A DNA stretch of 64,000 nt from Chitinophaga pollutisoli (GTDB lineage: Bacteria > Bacteroidota > Bacteroidia > Chitinophagales > Chitinophagaceae): positions 1,178,001-1,242,000 of the forward strand of contig NZ_CP149822.1 of the NCBI RefSeq assembly GCF_038396755.1. Direction: 5' to 3'. Position numbers and translations under genes: made by a program. The notes under the pieces were generated by a model, which did no database searches, was not told the DNA's origin, and saw nothing but the letters and a program-made list of their open reading frames with translations. Each line of letters opens with the position of its first letter. Position 1 is the stretch's first letter. Of the stretch, positions 25,390 to 36,600 are shown piece after piece.

Positions 25390-25397
25390 TAAATTTG
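25390..25397 (+). promoter_or_regulatory. Candidate -7 element for the LysR gene within a TTCC...GGAA inverted repeat
   Basis: TAAATTTG matches TAnnTTTG, 45 bp before the LysR ATG. It is flanked by TTCC (25376-25379) and GGAA (25397-25400), which could be half-sites of a regulator operator in this divergent promoter region. Neither is confirmed. Confidence 0.35.
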
Positions 25398-25442
25398 GAA
25401 AACGGTATTTTTCTATTACATCCATCGATAAAACCGATCAAT

Positions 25443-26327
25443 ATGGAACTGCGCCAGTTACGGTACTTCATCAAAGCGAAAGAGCTGCTCAACTTCACAG
25501 AGGCCGCGCGGCAGCTGCATATCAGCCAGAGCACGCTATCCCAGCAGATCGCGCAGCTGGAAGACGAGCTGGGCGCGCTCCTGTTCGACCGCATCGGCAA
25601 ACGGATCGCGCTCACCGAAGCCGGGCAGCTTTTCGCGGGATATGCGCTGCAGAGCATCCATAAAGCAGAAAGCGGCCTCCAGGTATTGCGCGACCTCAAC
25701 AACATGCACACCGGCGAAATCCGCATCGGCCTCACCTATGGCCTCCGCCCCATCCTTGCCCCCGCCCTCATCCGTTTCATGCAAACCTGGCCCGGCATCA
25801 AAATACAGGTAGTGCTCGGCACCTCTGCCGAACTGCTGGAAAAACTCTCGCACCTCGATCTCGACTTCATCCTTACTTTCCACGAAGCCGAAAAAGAAAA
25901 GCAATTCCGCTACCAGATGCTCTTCGAATCACCGATGACGATCGTCATGGCGCCGGATATGCCCCTGGCGAAAAAGAAAAGCGTGAGCCTGGAAGACGCC
26001 GCCCGCCTGCCGCTTGCCCTGCCTTCGCAAGGTTACAGCACCCGGGCGTTCATCTCCCACGTCCTCTCCCAGAAAAACCTCTCCCCCAATATCACACTGG
26101 AGATCAACGACATCAATATGCTGCTGGAAGTGATCCGATCCGGATCGTGGTACTCCATCCTCGTGCGCACCTCCGTAAAGCAGGAAGACGGTGTAGTAGC
26201 TGTTCCCATCACGGGCAAAGGCATGCAACGTAAAGCGATGATCATCTCCCTGAACGAATCCTACGAGAAAAAATCCGTTACGGCATTCCATAAACTGCTG
26301 AAAGAAATGTCGAAAAGCATGGGATAA
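25443..26327 (+). CDS. LysR-family transcriptional regulator
   Basis: 294 residues from MELRQLRYFIKAKEL at 25443; the frame is open upstream but this is the canonical LysR start. The winged HTH is at about 3-60 (LNFTEAARQLHISQSTLSQQ, IAQLEDELGALLFDR). The effector-binding domain is about 90-290 (GEIRIGLTYGLRPILAPALI). It most likely controls the divergent MFS gene, and probably itself. The effector cannot be predicted. Its stop is 17 bp from the convergent YdeI-family gene. Confidence 0.92.
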   Translation: MELRQLRYFIKAKELLNFTEAARQLHISQSTLSQQIAQLEDELGALLFDRIGKRIALTEAGQLFAGYALQSIHKAESGLQVLRDLNNMHTGEIRIGLTYGLRPILAPALIRFMQTWPGIKIQVVLGTSAELLEKLSHLDLDFILTFHEAEKEKQFRYQMLFESPMTIVMAPDMPLAKKKSVSLEDAARLPLALPSQGYSTRAFISHVLSQKNLSPNITLEINDINMLLEVIRSGSWYSILVRTSVKQEDGVVAVPITGKGMQRKAMIISLNESYEKKSVTAFHKLLKEMSKSMG

Positions 26328-26344
26328 AAAAACGCCCCAGGGCC

Positions 26345-26923
26345 TCAGAACTGTTTCAGCCTTCTCCCCTCACCCGCTGCCACGGCTATTTCCTGTATCC
26401 GCTTCTCCCGTGTTTCCGGGCGTTTGGCCATAGCGATCCATCCCAGCATCATCTTCCGCACCGATTTGCTCAAGCCCATGAAATACGGCTTTGAACCGCG
26501 GTGCGCTTTAAACGCTTTTTCGAGATCTTTAGGGAGCACGCCTTCCTCCACCTGGTCGAGCCGCGACCAGGAGCCGTTCTGTTTTGCCATTTCAATACAC
26601 GCCATCCCGGCATCCGTCATCTTTCCTTCCGCAATCAATCTTTTTACTTTCTCCTTATTGATTTTGGACCAGTTGCTGGAAGGCTTGCGGCGGGTGAAAT
26701 ACTGGATGAAGGCCCCTTCGCCGACAGTCTTCCGCGTGCTGTCGATCCATCCGAAGCAAAGCGCTTCGTCCACCGCGTCGCTCCACTCCATGGAGGGTTT
26801 TCCGGTTTCTTTCTTGTACATCGTCAGCCACACCGACTGCTCGCTGCGGTGATGTTTTTTTAACCATTGCCTCCAGGCCTGACGGCTATCAGGGGTAAAA
26901 GTGGGGACGTCTTTTTTGGGCAT
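26345..26923 (-). CDS. YdeI/OmpD-associated family protein
   Basis: 192 residues from MPKKDVPTF at 26923; an ATG seven codons upstream (26944) is also possible. It has the family's SRQAWRQWLKKHH, EALCFGWIDS and RRKPSSNWSKINKEKVKRL motifs, and a C-terminal helical segment (LEKAFKAHRGSKPYFMGL). YdeI-type proteins are cytoplasmic and linked to stress or antimicrobial-peptide tolerance, but no reaction is established. Single gene, convergent with LysR. Confidence 0.85.
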   Translation of the reverse strand: MPKKDVPTFTPDSRQAWRQWLKKHHRSEQSVWLTMYKKETGKPSMEWSDAVDEALCFGWIDSTRKTVGEGAFIQYFTRRKPSSNWSKINKEKVKRLIAEGKMTDAGMACIEMAKQNGSWSRLDQVEEGVLPKDLEKAFKAHRGSKPYFMGLSKSVRKMMLGWIAMAKRPETREKRIQEIAVAAGEGRRLKQF

Positions 26924-27020
26924 AACCGAAAGTAAGATATTCATAGGGTAAAAATACCGGGGTGGATTGACAGCCCTATGTCAGCAGGCTTCGGGAATAT
27001 TTTGCCATCTTCATCAGGAT

Positions 27021-27545
27021 ATGCATTTTAACCTTTATTTTTCCATCATGCCATTTCGCTCCGACCTGACATATAAGGCCATCGCCATGCAAGGCCATCC
27101 CACATTTGATGCGAATATTGCCGTAGACTGGGCCATCGCCATGCTGGAACTAGGCATCGAAACGCCAAACATCCTTATACTGGCGGGTATCCATCAACCT
27201 ACGAGCTATTACGAGGTGGCGCCTTACCTGCTTCCCGCATTACGGGAGTTACATTTACCTGAAAAAAACGGTGATTCCGCCATCATCAGCTATTGCATTT
27301 TTAGTGCAAAGAGAATTGTAAAAAGGGATCAAATCAGGTTGCATCTACAGGAGTTAAAACAAAACTATTACAGATTGGACCAGCCTGATTTCCTGTTGGA
27401 TTTTAGCTTATTGGAATGGGCGTGGCAGGATATCGAATCCGGATATGAAACATACTATTTCGAGAATGCTAACGCAGACAATATTGAATCGCTCGTCGTC
27501 CAGGCAGCACAAAAATGGCTGGAAGAGCACGCTGATTCGCTATAA
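27021..27545 (+). CDS. Hypothetical protein, unrecognised, lower-GC gene
   Basis: 174 residues from the ATG at 27021 (MHFNLYFSIMPF) or 165 from the ATG at 27048. I do not recognise the family. It is acidic, rich in aromatic residues and probably cytoplasmic and helical, with LLDFSLLEWAWQDIESG and a C-terminal VVQAAQKWLEEHADSL. Codon use is visibly more AT-rich than in the flanking genes (AAAACAAAACTATTACAG and similar), which suggests later acquisition. It sits alone between a YdeI-family gene and the type IX operon. Confidence 0.6.
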   Translation: MHFNLYFSIMPFRSDLTYKAIAMQGHPTFDANIAVDWAIAMLELGIETPNILILAGIHQPTSYYEVAPYLLPALRELHLPEKNGDSAIISYCIFSAKRIVKRDQIRLHLQELKQNYYRLDQPDFLLDFSLLEWAWQDIESGYETYYFENANADNIESLVVQAAQKWLEEHADSL

Positions 27546-27570
27546 CCATTGCCTCCCTTTCTCGCCAATA

Positions 27571-27597
27571 AAAAAGCGCCGGAAGTAATTCCGGCGC
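27571..27597 (-). terminator. Terminator of the type IX secretion operon (possibly bidirectional)
   Basis: A 9-bp stem GCGCCGGAA (27576-27584) / TTCCGGCGC (27589-27597) with a 4-nt loop is followed on the minus strand by TTTTTT. It lies between the stop at 27650 and the convergent orphan gene ending at 27545, so it may serve both. Confidence 0.85.
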
Positions 27598-27649
27598 GTT
27601 GCTAGTCTGTGGTGTATTCGTTACGTTCTGATTGAAAATAACCGCTATG

Positions 27650-29638
27650 CTATCTTTGGAGGACGCGCAGTTCGGTTCTGCGGTTCTTTTGATGTTCTGC
27701 TTCGGTGCACTCCACCCCGTCGGAGCATTTGTTCACCAGGCGCGATTCCCCGTACCCTACGGTTCTGATGCGTGCACGGTCGATGCCCTGCTGCACCAGG
27801 TATTCCGCTGCGGAAGCGGCCCTTCGTTCCGACAGTACGATATTGTAGTCATCGGTATGCCGGCTGTCGGTATGCGCGCCTAATTCCACTACCAGCCCAG
27901 GAAAGCTTTCCATGAGCGCCGCCAGCGAATCCAAAACCGGGAGGCTTTCCGGCCGGAGGCGGAAGTCGTCGCGGTCGTAGAGGATATCGGGCAGTTCGTG
28001 CACGCTGCCGGGGCGTGGCACCGCCATCGTCAGCTGCAGGCTGATCTTCACCGTGTCTTCCCCTGCCGCTGTGAACTGCTGCGGGGCCGACCAGCCATTC
28101 CCGGAGCCTGACGCTGATACGGCATACCGGTGTCCGTCCATGATCACCATGTATGCTTTTCCATCATCCGTTGTAAGCAGCGTCCAGTATTCCTGGCGGT
28201 TCTCGTCCGACAGTAGCACCGTGGCTCCGGTGGCTGGTGTTGTTGATCCCTGTTGTAACACAGTCGTTTCAAGTATGACAATCTTTTTACCCGGTTCCAT
28301 CAGCTGCGTGATCCTGGGCGCCGCCGAAATGCCATACAGATCGTCGCTGCCCGCGCCGCCGGCCCTGTTGGAAGCAAACACTTCGCTGCCGGCCCCGTTG
28401 TTGCGCAGATAAAAATCATCGCCGGGGGAATTATACCCGTTTTTGAGGTTGACAGGCGTACCCCATCCATCTTTCCCGCCCGAAACAACAAACAGGTCGA
28501 ACCCGCCCATGCCGGGATGCCCCTTGCTGGAGAAGCAGAGCTTCCCTGCCTCGTTGATCGTGGGGAAGGCTTCTTCGTCGGGGGTGTTGACGGCGGCGCC
28601 GCAGTTTTTGGGAGCGCTCCAGCTGCCATCGGGTTGCCGTTCGCAGTACCAGATATCGGTTTTGCCCTGGCCGCCGGGGAGGTCGCCGGTGAAATAGAGG
28701 GTTTGCCCGTCTGCTGCTACTGCCGCGTGGCCGATGGAATACTGCGGATTGTTGTAAGCGAAGGGAACGGGCGCTTGCCAGCCTGCTTGCCCCCTCACGC
28801 TCACGAACAAATCAAGTCTGCGGGTGCGATATCCCGCATCAGGACCGTCACGCTGCACGGCGGGTTTGCCGGGGCTGGTCACCGTGATGTAAGCTGTGTC
28901 GCCACCCGGAGCAAAAGCAACGGGGCCTACGTGGTACCTGAAATCATTCAATATGTTGTCGAACCCGCGGATTACCGTGGCATCGGGTGCGCAGTGCACC
29001 GTGTCGACGAAGTATATTTTCTGGAAAGCGTTGCCGGTACGGCGATACTCTTTCAGCGAGGCTTTCTGCCGGGGATCCAGCATCGTTGCGCGGAGGCTGT
29101 CGGAAACGAACACAAAACGGCCTTCCCTATCCCAGGTGGCGCCCCAGTCGGATGCCGGGGTATTGAGTTCGCGGAGGTTATTTACCGGCGGCGGTACGGC
29201 GGCCATCCACACCAAGGCGGAATCGCATCCCGCCATGCGGCTGGCAGCTTCGGCGCCGCCCTTCTCCTGGTATTGCACATAAATGGCTTTGGCAGCGATA
29301 TAATCGCCGGTGCTTTTCACGGCATCTCCGTAGTGGAGAAAATCCGCGGGAACAGCGTCCTGGCTTTCGGTGATTTTCCGGTAGCTGTCCACTGCCTTTT
29401 GGTATTGGTTCAACTGACGGTAACAATCGGCCAGCATGCGCAGATGCGCTGTTTTGAAATATTTTCTTTTCGCCGCTTCCTCGAAATAAACGGCGGCTTT
29501 GCTGTATTCTAGGCGGAGGTAATGCGCCGTCGCCTTGTCTTGCGCCGGGCGCTGCTCCTGTGCGAAAGCGGGACTTGCCAAAAGCCCTGCGCCGAAGCAA
29601 ATAATGCCCGATAACTGCCGGATCACGCGTATGTTCAT
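27650..29638 (-). CDS. OmpA-family protein with TPR and WD40/PD40-like propeller
   Basis: 662-residue envelope protein. Signal peptide about 1-26 (ending ASPAFAQ). TPR repeats about 30-140 (KAAVYFEEAAKRKYFKTAHL). A PD40-type propeller about 165-420, with IGHAAVAADGQTLYFTGDLP and EEAFPTINEAGKLCFSSKGH. A short carboxypeptidase-regulatory-like domain about 440-520. A C-terminal OmpA peptidoglycan-binding domain about 550-662 (VVELGAHTDSRHTDDYN, VLSERRAASAAEYL, GYGES). This is the layout of the PorE/SprE-neighbour OmpA proteins found with PorP/SprF genes. It probably anchors the secretion or adhesin complex to peptidoglycan. It starts 18 bp after the PorP stop. Confidence 0.92.
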   Translation of the reverse strand: MNIRVIRQLSGIICFGAGLLASPAFAQEQRPAQDKATAHYLRLEYSKAAVYFEEAAKRKYFKTAHLRMLADCYRQLNQYQKAVDSYRKITESQDAVPADFLHYGDAVKSTGDYIAAKAIYVQYQEKGGAEAASRMAGCDSALVWMAAVPPPVNNLRELNTPASDWGATWDREGRFVFVSDSLRATMLDPRQKASLKEYRRTGNAFQKIYFVDTVHCAPDATVIRGFDNILNDFRYHVGPVAFAPGGDTAYITVTSPGKPAVQRDGPDAGYRTRRLDLFVSVRGQAGWQAPVPFAYNNPQYSIGHAAVAADGQTLYFTGDLPGGQGKTDIWYCERQPDGSWSAPKNCGAAVNTPDEEAFPTINEAGKLCFSSKGHPGMGGFDLFVVSGGKDGWGTPVNLKNGYNSPGDDFYLRNNGAGSEVFASNRAGGAGSDDLYGISAAPRITQLMEPGKKIVILETTVLQQGSTTPATGATVLLSDENRQEYWTLLTTDDGKAYMVIMDGHRYAVSASGSGNGWSAPQQFTAAGEDTVKISLQLTMAVPRPGSVHELPDILYDRDDFRLRPESLPVLDSLAALMESFPGLVVELGAHTDSRHTDDYNIVLSERRAASAAEYLVQQGIDRARIRTVGYGESRLVNKCSDGVECTEAEHQKNRRTELRVLQR

Positions 29639-29656
29639 GGGTTTGATGCTAATTGA

Positions 29657-30667
29657 TTAGAAATACCTCGGACTGATGATCCGATCGCCGTTTTGCTTTC
29701 TGGGGAAAAGAAGCCCGATGGAAATCTCGTGCGATCCCGACTGGTAATTGGCGATTCCGCTGATCGCAAAGTCGTAGGAATAACCGATCCGGATCCTGTC
29801 TGACGCAAAATATTCCACCATGGCGCTTGCCGCATTGGCGCGCCGGAGACCGTCCTGCAGCTTCTCTTTATTCAGCAGTGGAACAGACGACCGGTACGAT
29901 CCCCCGATCCAGATCTGGTCGGAGATAAGCGCAAACAGGTTGAGGTCGACGTTGGTGGGGCCATTGAAATCTTCCTTGATCATGATGGAAGGTTTCAGGC
30001 GCAGGTGTTCATCAATATTGATCATCCCGCCCGTTGTAAAATAAACGTGGCGGGTTCTTTTGATGACCATGTAATCGCGGGCGTGGCCGGCTACATAAAC
30101 GGTATTGTCGAGTGTTTGCGAAAACAGCTGGAGCACGGAAGCGCCCGCATAGAACGACGGCGTATAATAGTACACGCCGAAGCTCGCGTCCGGTTTGAAG
30201 GTGCTGATCTTTCCAGTGGGGGCATAAGGATCGTTGGGGTCCGTAAGCTGCAGGGAGTTGCCTGTAACACTGTACTGCGCCACACTCACATTGAAGCCCA
30301 GGTTCAGTCTGCGCGAACCGGATTCGTTCAGGGGGATGCGGTAGGCATAGGATCCGGCGACGGACATGTATTCCTGCGGTCCGGATTTATCCCACAGCGC
30401 CTGGATACCGAGGCCTACTTTCTCGTTTTCGGCCCAACCGGGCAGCCCGTCGAAAGAGATGACTCCCGTTGTGGGGGCGCCTGGGAAATCCACCCATTGC
30501 TTGCGGAAGGTGGCGTTCAGGTAACCATCGCCGCGGTAGCCGGCGTATGCCGGGTTTACGGTGAGCCCGTTGAACACATACTGACTGAATTGCACTTCCT
30601 GTTGGGCCCGCGCCGGGAGTACGGCGCTTGCGGCCAGGAGCATCAGCAGATATATTTTATTGCGCAT
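29657..30667 (-). CDS. PorP/SprF-family type IX secretion system outer-membrane protein
   Basis: 336 residues from MRNKIYLLMLLAASAVLPARA at 30667 (an ATG two codons upstream is possible). Directly after the signal comes VQFSQYVFNGLTVNPAYAG, the signature of the PorP/SprF family, then beta-barrel strands ending in ISIGLLFPRKQNGDRI. SprF-type proteins are needed for surface delivery of one specific large adhesin encoded next to them, as with SprB in Flavobacterium. Here the partner is the giant protein ending 24 bp upstream. Confidence 0.95.
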   Translation of the reverse strand: MRNKIYLLMLLAASAVLPARAQQEVQFSQYVFNGLTVNPAYAGYRGDGYLNATFRKQWVDFPGAPTTGVISFDGLPGWAENEKVGLGIQALWDKSGPQEYMSVAGSYAYRIPLNESGSRRLNLGFNVSVAQYSVTGNSLQLTDPNDPYAPTGKISTFKPDASFGVYYYTPSFYAGASVLQLFSQTLDNTVYVAGHARDYMVIKRTRHVYFTTGGMINIDEHLRLKPSIMIKEDFNGPTNVDLNLFALISDQIWIGGSYRSSVPLLNKEKLQDGLRRANAASAMVEYFASDRIRIGYSYDFAISGIANYQSGSHEISIGLLFPRKQNGDRIISPRYF

Positions 30668-30697
30668 GAGCATGTTTTTTGGTCGTTCAGGAATCGG

Positions 30698-33600
30698 TTA
30701 TTTAAGCAATTGAATCCAGCCCTTGATCACTTTATGACCCTGCGGGGTATCAACTTTCAGGATGTAATAATAGGTGCCGCCGGAGAGGCCGTTGCCATCC
30801 CAACGGTTGTCGTACCGCGGATTGTGGTACACTTCGTTGCCCCAACGGTTGAAGATGGTCAGCATCGTGCTCCGGAACTTGTGCAAGTCGGGAATCACGA
30901 AGCGATCATTGATGCCGTCGCCATTCGGCGTGATGGCATTGGGGATGAAGAAGTCTTCTTCGCCCACGTAAATGATCACCTCGGCTTCGTTCGACAGGGT
31001 GCCGTTTGCGTCGCGGACGCGGTACCGGAATGCTTCCGCGCCCTTGAATCCGGGCAGCGGGGTGAAGGTGATGGTACCGTCGGCATTAACACTGAGCGTT
31101 CCTCTTGCGGGCTGACGGGAAATAATGATGGTCGTGGGATCGAGGGATCCTCTATCGTTCACCAGCACCGGGATCACCGTCCGTTGGTCGGGCCGCATGT
31201 TGGCGGTATCGCTCACGGCTACCGGCATTACGTCTACCGTGATGGTGACAGTGGCGGTATTAGATGTGAGGTTGGCGGTGTTGCGGATGGTGTAGGTGAA
31301 TTGATCCGTTCCGGTGAAACCTGCGGCCGGGGTGTATCTCACATTTCCACCAGGCAACACGGTGATGGTTCCGTTGGCGGGTATTGTTACGATTTGCACG
31401 GACGACAAGTCGATGGCGCCATTGTCCTGGCGGTCGTTACCGGCTACGTTTACGGTTACGGCGCGATCCTGGTAAGTGGATGCGGCGTCGTTCTCCGCAA
31501 CGGGCGGTACCTGCGGTGTGCAGTTATTGACGGTAACGATGGCGGTCTGGCTGGCGGTGCAACCAGTGCTGTTGGTTACGGTGTAGGTGATGGTGGTGGT
31601 GCCTGCGGTGATGCCGGTTACCTGTCCTGCTGCGTCGATCGTTGCCACGGCGGGGTTGCTGGAAGACCAGGCGCCGCCGGTGACGGAGCTCGTCAGCGTG
31701 GTGGTGGCGTTATCGCAGAGCGTGGTGGCGCCGGTGATAGTGCCTGCGGCAGGCAGTGCGCTCACGGTTACGGTGGTGGTTGCGGTGGCGATGCAGCCAG
31801 TGCCTACAGTGTAGGTGATCGTTACCGTACCTGCTGATACGCCGGTTACCATACCTGCAGCATTAATCGTTGCTACCGCCAGGTCGCTGGAGGACCAAAC
31901 ACCGCCGGTGGTTGCGTTTGCAAGCATGGTAGTACCTGCTACGCAGACGTCCGTGGTACCAGTGATGGTGCCGGCGGTCGGGAGGGCATTCACGGTTACC
32001 GTTGCGGTAGTAGTCGCTACGCAACCGGAAGCATTGGTCACGGTATAAGTGATGGTGGTCGTACCTGCGGCAATCGCAGTTACTTCGCCATTTGCAGCAA
32101 TCGTTGCTACCGCCAGGTCGCTGGAGGACCAGGTACCGCCGGTGGTTGCGTTCGCGAGTGTGGTAGTACCTGCTACGCAGACTTCCGTGGTACCAGTGAT
32201 GGTGCCGGCGGTCGGGAGGGCATTCACGGTTACTGTTGCGGTAGTTGTGGCTACGCAACCGGAAGCATTGGTCACGGTATAAGTGATGGTGGTCGTACCT
32301 GCGGCAATCGCAGTTACTTCGCCATTTGCAGCAATCGTTGCTACCGCCAGGTCGCTGGAGGACCAAACACCGCCGGTAGTTGCGTTCGCAAGGGTTGTAC
32401 TACCTGCTACACATACATCTGTCGTACCGGTGATGATTCCCACGGTCGGGAGGGCATTCACGGTTACTGTTGCGGTAGTAGTCGCTACGCAACCGGATGC
32501 GTTGGTTACGGTATAAGTGATGGTCGTTGTACCCGCGGCAATCGCAGTTACCTCACCATTTGCGGCTATCGTTGCTACCGCCAGGTCGCTGGAGGACCAG
32601 GTGCCGCCGGTGGTGGCATTAGCAAGCGTTGTAGTGCCTGCTACGCAGACGTCCGTCGTGCCGGTGATGGTTCCCGCGGTCGGGAGGGCATTCACGGTTA
32701 CTGTCGCGGTAGTCGCGGCTACGCAACCGGATGCGTTGGTTACCGTATAAGTGATGGTGGTCGTTCCGGCGGCAATCGCAGTTACCTCACCATTTGCAGC
32801 AATCGCTGCTATAGCGGGGTCGCTGGAGGACCAGGTGCCGCCGGTGGTAGTATTAGCCAAAGTGGTAGTGCCTGCTATGCATACGTCCGTCGTGCCGGTG
32901 ATGGTGCCCGCGGTCGGGAGGGCATTCACCGTCACTGTCGTGGTAGTCGTAGCTACGCAACCGGATGCGTTGGTTACCGTATAAGTGATGGTGGTCGTAC
33001 CTGCGGCAATCGCAGTTACCTCACCATTTGCGGCTATCGTTGCTACTGCCAGGTCGCTGGAGGACCAAACACCGCCGATGGTGGCATTGGCAAGCGTTGT
33101 AGTGCCTGCTACGCAGACGTCCGTCGTGCCGGTGATGGTTCCCGCGGTCGGGAGGGCATTCACGGTTACTGTCGCGGTAGTCGCGGCTACGCAACCGGAT
33201 GCGTTGGTTACCGTATAAGTGATGGTGGTCGTTCCGGCGGCAATCGCAGTTACCTCACCATTTGCAGCAATCGCTGCTATAGCGGGGTCGCTGGAGGACC
33301 AGGTGCCGCCGGTGGTAGTATTAGCCAAAGTGGTAGTGCCTGCTATGCATACGTCCGTCGTGCCGGTGATGGTGCCCGCGGTCGGGAGGGCATTCACCGT
33401 CACTGTCGTGGTAGTCGTAGCTACGCAACCGGATGCGTTGGTTACGGTATAAGTGATGGTGGTCGTACCTGCGGCAATCGCAGTTACCTCACCATTTGCG
33501 GCTATCGTTGCTACTGCCAGGTCGCTGGAGGACCAAACACCGCCGATGGTGGCATTGGCAAGCGTTGTAGTGCCTGCTACGCAGACGTCCGTCGTGCCGG

Positions 33601-36600
33601 TGATGGTTCCCACGGTCGGGAGGGCATTCACGGTTACGATCGTGGTAGTCGTAGCTAAGCAACCGGATGCGCTGGTTACGGTATAAGTGATGGTGGTCGT
33701 ACCTGCGGCAATCGCAGTTACTTCGCCATTTGCAGCAATCGTTGCTACCGCCAGGTCGCTGGAGGACCAGGTACCGCCGGTGGTTGCGTTCGCGAGTGTG
33801 GTAGTACCTGCTACGCAGACGTCCGTGGTACCAGTGATGGTGCCCGCGGTCGGGAGGGCATTCACAGTTACGGTCGCGGTAGTCGTAGCTACGCAACCGG
33901 ATGCGTTGGTTACTGTATAAGTGATGGTCGTTGTACCCGCGGCAATCGCAGTTACCTCACCGTTTGCAGCTATCGTTGCTACCGCCAGGTCGCTGGAGGA
34001 CCAAACACCGCCGGTGGTGGCATTGGCAAGCGTTGTAGTGCCTGCTACGCAGACGTCCGTCGTGCCGGTGATGGTTCCCACGGTCGGGAGGGCATTCACG
34101 GTTACTGTTGCGGTAGTAGTCGCTACGCAACCGGATGCGTTGGTCACTGTATAAGTGATGGTCGTTGTACCTGCGGCAATCGCAGTTACCTCACCATTTG
34201 CGGCTATCGTTGCTACCGCCAGGTCGCTGGAGGACCAAACACCGCCGGTGGTGGCATTGGCAAGCGTTGTAGTGCCTGCTACGCAGACGTCCGTCGTGCC
34301 GGTGATGATTCCCACGGTCGGGAGGGCATTCACGGTTACTGTTGCGGTAGTAGTCGCTACGCAACCGGATGCGTTGGTCACTGTATAAGTGATGGTCGTT
34401 GTACCTGCGGCAATCGCAGTTACCTCACCATTTGCGGCTATCGTTGCTACCGCCAGGTCGCTGGAGGACCAGGTACCGCCGGTGGTGGCGTTCGCAAGGG
34501 TTGTAGTGCCTGCCACGCATACGTCCGTCGTGCCAGTGATGGTTCCCGCGGTCGGGAGGGCATTCACAGTTACGATCGTGGTAGTCGTAGCTACGCAACC
34601 GGATGCGTTGGTTACCGTATAAGTGATGGTCGTTGTACCTGCGGCAATCGCAGTTACTTCACCATTGGCAGCAATCGTTGCTACCGCCAGGTCGCTGGAG
34701 GACCAAACACCGCCGGTGGTGGCGTTCGCAAGGGTTGTAGTGCCTGCCACGCAGACGTCCGTCGTGCCGGTGATGGTTCCTGCGGTCGGGAGGGCATTCA
34801 CGGTTACTGTTGCGGTAGTAGTCGCTACGCAACCGGATGCGTTGGTCACTGTATAAGTGATGGTCGTTGTACCCGCGGCGATTGCAGTTACTTCTCCGTT
34901 TGCAGCAATCGTTGCTACCGCCAGGTCGCTAGAGGACCAGGTGCCGCCGGTGGTAGTATTAGCCAAAGTGGTAGTGCCTGCTACACATACGTCCGTCATG
35001 CCGGTGATGGCTCCCACGGTCGGGAGCGCATTCACCGTCACATTCGCGGTAGTCGTAGCTACGCAACCCGATGCGTTGGTTACGGTATAAGTGATGGTCG
35101 TTGTACCTGCGGCAATTGCAGTTACTTCACCGTTTGCAGCTATCGTTGCTACCGCCAGGTCGCTGGAGGACCAGGTACCGCCGGTGGTTGCGTTCGCGAG
35201 TGTGGTAGTACCTGCTACGCAGACGTCCGTGGTACCAGTGATGGTGCCCGCGGTCGGGAGGGCATTCACCGTCACTGTCGTGGTAGTCGTAGCTACGCAA
35301 CCGGATGCGTTGGTTACGGTATAAGTGATGGTGGTCGTTCCTGCGGCAATCGCAGTTACCTCACCATTTGCGGCTATCGTTGCTACCGCCAGGTCGCTGG
35401 AGGACCAAACACCGCCGATGGTGGCATTGGCAAGCGTTGTAGTGCCTGCTACGCAGACGTCCGTTGTGCCGGTGATGGCTCCCACGGTCGGGAGCGCATT
35501 CACGGTCACTGTTGCGGTAGTAGTCGCTACGCAACCGGATGCGTTGGTTACGGTATAAGTGATGGTCGTTGTACCCGCGGCAATCGCAGTTACCTCACCA
35601 TTTGCGGCTATCGTTGCTACCGCCAGGTCGCTGGAGGACCAGGTGCCGCCGGTGGTGGCATTAGCAAGCGTTGTAGTGCCTGCTACGCAGACGTCCGTCG
35701 TGCCGGTGATGGTTCCCGCGGTCGGGAGGGCATTCACGGTTACTGTCGCGGTAGTCGCGGCTACGCAACCGGATGCGTTGGTTACCGTATAAGTGATGGT
35801 GGTCGTTCCGGCGGCAATCGCAGTTACCTCACCATTTGCAGCAATCGCTGCTATAGCGGGGTCGCTGGAGGACCAGGTGCCGCCGGTGGTAGTATTAGCC
35901 AAAGTGGTAGTGCCTGCTATGCATACGTCCGTCGTGCCGGTGATGGTGCCCGCGGTCGGGAGGGCATTCACCGTCACTGTCGTGGTAGTCGTAGCTACGC
36001 AACCGGATGCGTTGGTTACGGTATAAGTGATGGTGGTCGTACCTGCGGCAATCGCAGTTACCTCACCATTTGCGGCTATCGTTGCTACTGCCAGGTCGCT
36101 GGAGGACCAAACACCGCCGATGGTGGCATTGGCAAGCGTTGTAGTGCCTGCTACGCAGACGTCCGTCGTGCCGGTGATGGTGCCCGCGGTCGGGAGGGCA
36201 TTCACAGTAACTGTCGTGGTAGTAGTGGCTACACAACCAGATGCGTTGGTCACTGTATAAGTGATGGTCGTCGTACCCGCGGCAATCGCAGTTACTTCAC
36301 CGTTTGCAGCTATCGTTGCTACCGCCAGGTCGCTGGAGGACCAAACACCGCCGGTGGTGGCATTGGCAAGCGTTGTAGTGCCTGCTACGCAGACGTCCGT
36401 CGTGCCGGTGATGGTTCCCGCGGTCGGGAGGGCATTCACGGAAATGGTAATCGCCTGTTCCGTCATGCAACCCGCGGCGCTGGTTACCGAATAAGTAATA
36501 GTTGTTGTTCCGGCGGATACACCCATCACCATCCCTCCGGCATCTACTGTCGCGATGCCCGTGTTGAAAGATGACCAGGTTCCACCAGCCGTCGTATTGG

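Noticed and set aside
30005..31837. 610-codon plus-strand frame opposite PorP/SprF and the adhesin C-terminus
   Set aside because: It spans two well-supported minus-strand genes and their intergenic gap and has no recognisable feature.
32049..36494. Regular series of 77-codon open frames on the plus strand opposite the adhesin
   Set aside because: They are shadows of the 234-bp coding repeat. Each ends at the same TAA created by the repeat, with no ribosome sites and no independent conservation; the minus frame is a continuous protein with recognisable domains.
31815..36494. Repeat array considered as CRISPR or satellite DNA
   Set aside because: The units are 234 bp with no spacers and are translated in one frame with conserved Trp, Gly and Cys, so this is a protein repeat.
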